Shown piece after piece: positions 55,935 through 64,000 of a DNA stretch of 64,000 bases (its first letter is position 1; each line of letters opens with the position of its first letter). The notes under the pieces were generated by a model that saw only the letters and a list, made by a program, of their open reading frames with translations, was not told the origin of the DNA and ran no database searches. This stretch comes from Hepsetus odoe. Lineage: Eukaryota; Chordata; Actinopteri; Characiformes; Hepsetidae. The DNA is taken from assembly GCA_017165825.1 (NCBI GenBank), contig CM029381.1, positions 396,307 through 460,306 on the forward strand, written 5' to 3'. The position numbers and the translations under genes were made by a program.

Positions 55935-56315
55935 AGGATTTTTCCTTAATTTGACTGCTTCCATTAGGGGTCACCAGAGCACCATTTCCATTTCTTCCTG
56001 TCTTCTGCATCTTCCTTTCTCACACTGACCACAAACCACCTCTTTGTCCTTCCTCTTCTCCTCTTGCCTGGCAGCTCCATCCTCACCAACCTCCTCCTGA
56101 TATACTCATGGTCTCTCCTCTAGACATGTCCAAACCATCTCTATCTTGCTTCTCTAACTTTGTCTCCAAAAAGTCCAACCCGAGCTGTCCTTCTAATATA
56201 CTCATTTCTAATCCTGTCCATCCTCGTCACACCCAACAAAAATTTCAACATTTTGAACTCTGACACCTCCACTGCCAGTCTTTCTGTCTACGCCACCACC
56301 GCCAAGCTGTATATC
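55935..56315 (-). pseudogene. RTE-like retrotransposon 3' part
   Basis: On the minus strand it carries the same coding end as 43.7-44.1 kb (FKMLKFLLGVTRMDRIRNEY-like, then RTARVGLFGDKV), a GAGGAAGGACAAAGAGG block and GGTGACCCCTAATGG. Several stops. Confidence 0.7.
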
Positions 56316-59300
56316 ATATTTGTGACATGTTACTGACAATATTGTCTCAGCATAGGACACCTTCATTGTCATGTATATGAACGTGTAATATGTAGCCTGT
56401 AAAGCCTGCTACATATTTTTACATATCTTTACATGCAGACATTATGAATGTCTTATCCATGTTGCCTAGTAATGCTCAATAAAGTGAAAGGTTTACTGCT
56501 GTACTGAATGTTCCAATGTTGCCCCTTAACCCACTTCCATGGGCTGTTGTTGATCTGCCTCTTGACCTGGGTGGTTTCACATTTTATGGAGCTCAAAATT
56601 AGGAAATCTTGCGAGTTTTTAATATTCTAGCTCTCCATCATGAACCTGGGTGTGTCATATTAAAATTGCATTAAACCTTGATACTGTTCTTATAAAGTGA
56701 GATTATTCTCTTTTCCTCCTCTGGGTTGAATCATTTGTGGAACAAAAAATCCCCAATCAAATAAGCATTAGCAGCCCTCATGATTACTTTTTTCAACTCT
56801 GTGTCAACTGTCACTAGTGAGAAGAAGTCATCATGAATACTTGTGGAGGCTTATCAGAATATCAGAGAGGCACAGGCATGCTCCCTTTCCTCTCTTACTT
56901 TTATCTTACCTTTCTTATCTAGGCACTCTTATCAGATCGAGCACTTTCAGAGTTAACTTAAAAAGAAAGATTCCTCCGCTTTTGGTTCAAAGCTTCGACC
57001 CTGTAGAAAGAGGAAGGGTGCTTAGAGGAGGGCACAGACCCTCAGCATTTACCTGCAGGCAAGATTTTTGATGTGTGAATAATGTAACCAAATTTATTCA
57101 CCAGGCCAAAAAAAGTGATCCTTAGGTCATCACCACCATCACCATATCTACAGAACTGCTTTTTTACTCCAGTTCTACATCAAAAATGTTTTACCCTTCC
57201 AAGCACTTATTCCTGAGCCTTGGTGTCATGAAGAAAAGAGGCAATGTTCTAGATAAAACCAGTCGGGTAAAACATTACAGTAGGAACATACCAACATGAT
57301 ACACTTGTACAACACACTTTGAAGAACCATCCAATGAAAGATTGGTTATTATATATTAATACAAAGAAAGCAATTTCCCTCAAGATCTAAAACGTTTTTC
57401 TGATTTCCTTTTCATTTTATTTCTAGACCAGAGACAACCTGTTCCAGAAGCAGATATCTAACAGTTTCTTTAGAAATGTAACTCAAATGAAAGGTCAAAC
57501 TCCTTGCGAAGGGATTGTTGTGCCAAACTACTGAGAGTTGCTTTTCATCAAGTGCTGTACCCTCAGGCAGCTCACAGGCTGATGATTCTGAATGCAAGTC
57601 AGCTTAATGTTTTTAAAAAACATTTGCTGAGAAACAATTAATGTCAGGCCATCTGGAAGTCACCCAGGCTTCCTCAGAAATGAACTTCTTTGGATTATGA
57701 CCCATTCTCTAACCAAGAGATCCAGAGTCATGGTGCTGGATGTTACGTAAATTAGGTGCGCTAAACTGGGAACGGGGATTTGGAATGCTTAAGGCATACG
57801 GAAGTGCTTTCAATGCTTGTTGCGGCGCATTCAAGAGGCTACATGACAGCCTTTCTTCAAAACGTACTTAAGCCTACATAATGTTTATAATGTTTTTTTA
57901 AACCAGTTGGTCACCATTTTACCTGATGTCTGACATTTGTTGGAATAAGCCTTTGTAGGAATTATGTTGGTTTTCATGAAAGGTTCCAAAGAACGATGTC
58001 TTCAGAGTGATGTAAATTCTCAAGATTTTCCAAGTTTAGAAATGTCTGTCGACTAAACCAAAGCAGGCAATAGCTTAACCTTCATTTATTCAAAAATCAT
58101 TCCATGAAGATGTACCCTATGCTAACACAACCTCCAAATCTCAACAGGAATAGTTGCTTGTTGTCCCAACCGGAACACAATCGCTGCCATCAAGAATGTT
58201 CTTGCAGAAATCATGGAATCAAGTCTTGAAGCTTTTTGGTGTAATCCTGCACTTACAACACACTCCACTGCTCATTGGCTGCCATTCAAAGCCCTGTTCA
58301 CCAGCTGGGGGGGTTGTTCTGGCTAGTTGTGTGTACCTGTTACTATGCCAACATGACTCAATCCAGAAGAATGCAGTCTACTGTCCCTCTTTCTCGTCCT
58401 TTTGATCAGACATGCCTAGCCGCTATTGCTAGGCAACACAAGACGCTGAGTCTGTTTAATGGCGGCAAGCTCATGAATGCCCTTTGCCCGTAGAAGGTGA
58501 CCGCACAAAGTGTTGGCTAAATGGGACTGCTAGGGACATGAATTTAAATTCAATTAGGACTAACTGCTAAATTTTACAGCATGGTAGGGCATAACATCTG
58601 CATAAGCCTGACATAAAACTATATAGACCTTTATAAAGGTCTTTTCAGACATCACAAAGGCTACTTTCATAATTTTCTCCAGTTGGATGCGAATTGGAAT
58701 AACACTTTATAAACTTCAATGTAGGTTGATGTCAATTTTCAGAAAAGGCTAATGAAGTCACATATTCATGGGAATGATTTAGTAAAGTGGTATCACTAAA
58801 ATCCAAAATTGCTCACATGGACAAAAGAAGTTGTTTTTTTTGGATATAGTTACTAGGTATGTTAATCAAGGGACCACCATATGAAACTGTGAAGCTCCAT
58901 CAGAGTTTTCAGCAAATGTCTCAATGGCCTTGGACAACACTAACTGCCGATTCTGCTGTGCCAGCAAACATAGATTTGGATTTGCCAACATTACAATAAT
59001 TAATGTGTGAAGAAAAGTCCACTTAAAAAAAGCAAGGCCATTTACTTCTTTGGACACCTGGATGGCTATGGGATCACCAAAGATCAAGCTCATGATTTCC
59101 TGCTCAGATGGAGCCTGAGACGTTCTAAGTCTTGTTCAATAATTTTATCAGCAAACTTTAAAAGGTCTGTCAGCGATTAAAAAAGAGAACGTCAGCCAAC
59201 CCAACCAGGCAGCACAATTGTTCTGGGTGATACTTGCCGTGTGGACGAAAGGAGTTTTTTTATAGCCAGACTGATAATCACAAACCTGACCATGCACGGC

Positions 59301-59640
59301 AAAGTAACAGCACCTGGGGGGAATTTAATGGGCCGAAGTTGTTCTATCCTGGAGATTAGCGTGGAGCTCGAGTGATCACACACTGCACTCCTGGCCTTTC
59401 TATTCAAAAATAATGAGCGGTTCTCAAATCGACTTTACAACTTGAGCCTGGAGGTCCAAAGGTGGCTTACATTCCAGACTTCTTTGTGAGGTGTGTGAAA
59501 GAACAGGGAGCAATGAGCACAGATAAGAAAAAAAAAAAAAAACGGCAAATTACTGTTTGTTTAAGGAACAGGAAAGGAAGAAGACCTTAAACGTTCGCCA
59601 ATGTGAAAGAGCTCCACAGCATGAAATTGGTTTGATGGTT
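56316..59640. other. Non-coding, probably intronic or upstream of the coiled-coil gene
   Basis: No exon recognised. A block near 57500-57605 is related to 60290-60405. The stretch 56820-57065 is non-repetitive with GATA-type sites (CTTATCAGA) and could be regulatory. Confidence 0.35.
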
Positions 59641-59644
59641 TGTT

Positions 59645-60260
59645 TTAATTATTCATTATCTCTACTCCTTATCCAGACTAGGTCAAGGTTGTTGGAGGTA
59701 CACAGAGCATAAGGGGATAAAGAACCTGGACAGGTTGCCAGACCATCACAAGGCAGACACACTAACACCCGGGGGGGCAATTAAGCAACTCCATTCCACC
59801 TGCCTTGCATGTCTTTGGAAAGTAGGAACTGGACCTCCCAGAGAAAACACATAAAGACCCAAGGAGAACAAGCAAACTCCAGGCCCACCATTGCTGGGAA
59901 CTGAACCCAGAACCTTCATTCATTAGATGCTGGAACACAGGATTTAATCAATCAATCAATCAATCCTCTGAGCCATTTATGCTAACAATTGTTGCTGAGG
60001 GTGCTGGAGCCTATCTATCCCACAGTTGGCGAGAAAGGCAGAACAGTCTGGGCAGGTCACCAGTCCACCACACTCACCATAAGGAGCAATTTAGCATCTC
60101 CACTTGAGCTGCATTTCTTTGGACTGTGAGAAGAAACCAGATCTTTTGCAGACACTGGGAGAACATGCACACTCCACACAGAAAGAACTCCGGCCATCAT
60201 GTCTGGGAATTGAACCAAAAGCTTTCAACCTGTAAGACGAAAGTGCTTAAGGTTGCACAG
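59645..60260 (-). mobile_element. Two tandem tRNA SINE / L2-type relics, family 2
   Basis: Two consecutive minus-oriented copies (59645-59935 and 59960-60260) share the order: TATCC or TGGAGCCTATCT start, ACCAGTCCACCACA or GACCATCACAAGG, CATGTCTTTGGA or CATTTCTTTGGACTG, AGAACATGCACACTCC or similar, and GGGAATTGAACC or GGGAACTGAACCC (B box). An (AATC)n run at 59943-59962 separates them. Confidence 0.65.
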
Positions 60261-60689
60261 ATGCTTTTGAGAAAGAAAGTCGACGATAATTGGGAGTTTG
60301 CTCTTTGCCACCAATTTGCAGACTGCACTCCTGAAATACCTTTCCATCAAGTGCTGTCCCATTAGGCAGCCCTGAGGCCTTGTGAATGATATGAATGCTG
60401 GTCAGCGTAAGAATCTATTTGCATAGGGCTGGAGCACTACCATTTCAATGCAGTTGTATGTGATTGTATGTAAATGTCCAAAAATGTAGCAAAATAAAGT
60501 ACCAGAACACAAATGTAACATGGACTGAAAGTTTAGAATTTTCACTCCACTTGTTATGCACGGAATATGTTACTAGAAAAATGAGGCAACGGTGGATGAT
60601 TACAACACATGCAAAGATACATGTAACCACATAACACAATTCATTTAATGAAACCAATTTTTAAAGTCAATCCTTCACACAGTCTGAAC

Positions 60690-60985
60690 TCTCTTAAGCT
60701 GAGAAGTATTCATGAATAACTTTTCAGGGTTGAGATTTGAAGAATATTTGAAAGCTCTTTTATGGACGCTGGCCGTCTTTTTTCCATCCTCCGTCAAGAT
60801 GATCTCGCCCTTCTGAAACTGGTAAGGTAAAGGAACTGGACTGAAAATGAGAGCCAAAAACTTCATCCTTTAGGAGACCCTGCGAACTATTTCTCAACAA
60901 TACATATGTCAACGAATACCCAGCAAAATTTTAAGAAATAAGAGGTGGCTCAAGACTTTTGTACAGTTCTGCACGTGAGACGTTT
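60690..60985 (-). mobile_element. Tc1-like remnant (TIR family 2)
   Basis: Right end GGCTCAAGACTTTTGTACAG matches the family 2 TIR. Minus-strand frame 60675-60866 (KTASVHKRAFKYSSNLNPEK, then LFMNTSQLKRVQTV) could be a transposase scrap, but I do not recognise it firmly. Confidence 0.5.
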
Positions 60986-60989
60986 TACA

Positions 60990-63210
60990 GCCCATAATGG
61001 CAAGATCTTAAGGGTTCAAATTGGTTTCATTGATTTTATTTTAATATCAAAGGCTGTTGGCATTTCAAGAGGAACCATAGCTAAGAGAGTGCTGAGGGCT
61101 GGATTGATGTAATCTTATGATTCAAGCTTACATGTTCAAACACAGACACAGCGTCTATTTGTACACGGATGCCACAAAAGGGAGTCATTCAGCATTTTTA
61201 AAGTGACACTCACATTGATGAGCCAGTCTAAACTACACCCAAAACACTTTCTATGAAATCTATGAGGGACCAAATCTGCAGGCAGATATTGAGGAGGATT
61301 CTGTGAGCAGTTATGAACATTGCAGGGTTTGTGTCTTTGGATATCCACTGGGGTCTTGCTTTCAAGAGTTCAACACTCAAATGTCTTTGTGGCATTTCTG
61401 GCCTTTCTGTTTGCTACTCAAGATCTCTGCACTGTTGGTTGAAGATTCAGGGTGGTGGATAGTTGTGGGGGTGGGGGTGTTCCCAATTTGGCACCCAATC
61501 TGCCACCACCAACACTGTTGGCAGGACTCTTTACTGAAGGGAACATTGTTGAAATGTCTTGTTTTCTGACCAAATTTAGACATTTATGGCTCAAACTGAT
61601 GCATATCTTTAATATCAATTAATTTACAATATCATTTCAGAGCTTTTGTAAGCATCACCACTGTTTTACTTGCACATTTTGTCCAGGGCAAGCATAAATG
61701 TGTGATTACATTGAGTTTCATGAAGACTTCATGCCCATGCCTCCAGGTCCCAATTGACTATCACCCACTATTCGACATCCACAGTGCAGACTATTTATTT
61801 TACAGCATAATCATATGATATTTGCCATTTGAACAATTTATTAAACTGCACAGCTGCATTGAAATCATTTTAGCTATTACACTGAAAAATTGAAAGCAAT
61901 TATGTGAAGCTATTTCAGAACTTTGTGATAAAATATTGGCCAGTTTCAACTGCTCAGCTACGGGGCGCTATGAGCCCACTTTCAGCCGAAGGCTCACCGC
62001 AGTCTAATCAACAATCCAACAAACTCCATCCAAAGAAGGCCTAAAGTGCCACTTAATTCTCTCGGAGACAGAGGCCCCAATCACACAACGAAATAATTGG
62101 TGACCAGATATTGGGCCCATGCCAGTTCTTGGGATAAAAGAGCTGGAGCTTTTGCTTTGGGGAGCTTCGAAAATGCCAGGCAACCGACTGCACATGCTAA
62201 TGAGAGGGTAATGAAGGAGAAGGCAATGTGCTAAGATGACAAGACACTGACAGCTGACAATTCAGACAGGATTGAAAACTCCCAACCCACAAACTTTAAG
62301 AATGTGGCCTTGCTTTGTGCACTTGCAAATACAAGACAAGGCGTGGAGTAAAAGTTGCACCACCCACAAACAATGACCACAACCGGTTATAGGTGTACCA
62401 AAAAATATGCCAAGATTGCTATTAAAAAACGAACATTTTACACTAGCCCTTCATTTACTTGTACGGGAGTGTACGTTACGTATAAGACTGCATCTTTAAA
62501 TGCAAATTTACCATTTGCCATGTTGGCATTTTTGGGTCAACCACAAATACTAGACAATACAGGAAGCTATATGACAACTAGCAGAACTAAAAAGACACGT
62601 GATTATGGCTGCTACCTTAACTTCAATACCATTAACTCTGAGCTAATTAAACTGGGTGTTTATTCCCCACACTGAAGTTCATGCCAACTAGGGATGCAAA
62701 TTTACTGGAATTCAGTTCTGAAGGATCAATTCTTCCAAGTCTACATAATCTGTTCATTAGTATGCTTGGCAAATAGTCTTTATTAGTACATGAATGCAGT
62801 TACTGATGTTAGAGCCTTTACTTTTTTGCTTTTTTGGCTGATATAGGATATAGGACTATAGTGTATGCATCACCCTGGAAAACTCATGAAATACAAGGTA
62901 ACTAGTATTAGTTCTTGCTGGATGTCTTTGTTGTGGTGTACCCAAAGATGTCATAGGATAATCATTGATAAAGTGGACATAATGGGCAGCTTGGACCTAA
63001 AATAAACTCGCCACTTGACCTACACTGCTGCCAAAGTCTCAGTGTAATAAGAAACTGAATTCAGAGCCTCAGCTAGCATCTACCAAAGCAATACCAATTT
63101 TGTTCCTTTACAGGGTAATGTGCTTGCATTTGATGAACTACTCAGATATCTGCTGGCAGTGGGTACTATAAAGCTATATTAGTAGCTAGGAAAAAAAAAA
63201 AATGGTTAAA
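60990..63210. other. Non-coding, one non-repetitive island
   Basis: No exon seen. The block 61960-62335 is single-copy and of even composition, with TTAATTCTCTCGG, GAAATAATTGGTGAC and TGCTAATGAGAGGGTAATGA; a conserved noncoding element is possible. Confidence 0.35.
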
Positions 63211-63213
63211 CAA

Positions 63214-63422
63214 GTGAAAGTGACTTTTTTCATTGTGAAACACGGCACAGCACACAGTGAGACAAAATCTCAGCATTTTACTCACATATACACCACAGGG
63301 GGCAACTATTTAAAACACCTGGGGAGCAGTGATGGGGACGGTACCTTGCTCAAGGCTCAGGGTACCCTACTGGTCTGGGATTCAAACCCATGACCTTCAG
63401 AACCACTAGGCCACCGCTGCCC
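63214..63422 (-). mobile_element. tRNA-derived SINE, family 1
   Basis: Left tail AAGTGAAAGTGAC, middle GGGGAGCAGTGATGGGGACG, head end CTAGGCCACCGCTGCCCC. Confidence 0.85.
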
Positions 63423-64000
63423 CAATTAAAAAAGAATTAAACAAGAAGTTTCATGGTTAGCTGGGTCGTATGTCAACACTTTCTGACCCACTTCCCATTG
63501 AAGTATATTGCAAAGTTTTATGAACGACTAGCTACAAATGCCAGTTGGCAAAATTGTGAACAATTAATTGTGTTTTTTCTTTTGTCTGTGCAACTGCTAC
63601 CATTTAATGAACTAAGTTACCTTCTGCAAAGTCCTTCTGGCACAAAGCTGAAAAGAAATTACTTTATTTTATTACTAAGTGTGCTAGCAATGACCAAATA
63701 AGAAATAATTGTGTAAATAAGTGTGCTAGCTCTTAACAAACAAGAGATAATAGTGTGTAGCAGGCAAGAAGTTAATCGCATTTTTGTTTAAATGTGTTTA
63801 CTAAACGTACTAATTGGCCTTGCATTTTATCTACTCCAAATAAGTAAAACAAATGTGTTTTCTTACTAACTGATTGCATTAGTGCTTCTCATAAACTTCT
63901 CAAATGATAAAGAATTTAGTTTTTTAAGTTTCCCAGCACTTAACAAGTCATTCCTACTTGCTACCTAGTGATTTGCTCGGAAAACCCAGCAGTACTTCTG
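63423..64000. other. Non-coding to window end
   Basis: AT-rich. Short internal repetition of GTGTGCTAGC near 63679 and 63721. No exon seen; the 82-codon open frame at 63453-63701 has no recognisable motif. Confidence 0.4.

Noticed and set aside
58866..59093. 75-codon minus frame as an exon of the coiled-coil gene
   Set aside because: Not heptad-patterned, no acceptor/donor pair in phase with exon a.

Overview
This is vertebrate nuclear DNA, almost certainly from a teleost (ray-finned) fish. It has intron-split genes with GT/AG splice sites, long CA/GT and CT/GA microsatellites, many degraded Tc1-like DNA transposons, RTE-like non-LTR retrotransposon fragments, and many copies of a tRNA-derived SINE whose body resembles sequence common in fish. 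There is no bacterial or phage gene organisation. Most long open frames are chance frames in repeats.

Two genes can be supported, and they point toward each other. (1) rab27b, plus strand: five coding exons between 31651 and 38031. They join in frame to a 217-residue Rab27 GTPase with all G motifs and a C-terminal Cys-Ala-Cys prenylation site. (2) The last five coding exons of a coiled-coil gene on the minus strand, between 48930 and 46487. They join in frame to 188 residues ending at a stop and look like the C-terminal rod of the cingulin/paracingulin family. Its 5' part is not visible and probably lies beyond 64000.

Layout: 1-31.6 kb is intergenic or 5' flanking DNA of rab27b. It holds a degenerate AT-rich minisatellite broken by three transposons (0.5-2.4 kb), a 21/42-bp minisatellite (7.6-8.2 kb), microsatellite clusters (8.5, 10-14.9 kb), several SINEs and retrotransposon pieces, a second large degenerate minisatellite (29.1-30.1 kb), and a few non-repetitive islands that may be conserved noncoding elements. 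31.6-38.3 kb is rab27b, whose first coding intron is packed with simple repeats. 38.3-46.4 kb is the rab27b 3' region (possibly a very long 3' UTR), then a Tc1-like element split by an RTE-like insertion, then a second Tc1-like element. 46.5-48.9 kb is the coiled-coil gene. 49-64 kb is its upstream or intronic DNA, with SINEs, Tc1-like relics and unique islands.

Rab27 proteins control docking and secretion of lysosome-related organelles and exosomes. Cingulins are tight-junction scaffolds. The adjacency is positional and I see no sign of a shared pathway. I found no new enzymatic system. The most notable observations are a chimeric SINE (tRNA head joined to a LINE-type tail, two copies with target-site duplications), splice sites built on UG repeats, and complementary UG/CA tracts flanking one exon of the coiled-coil gene.
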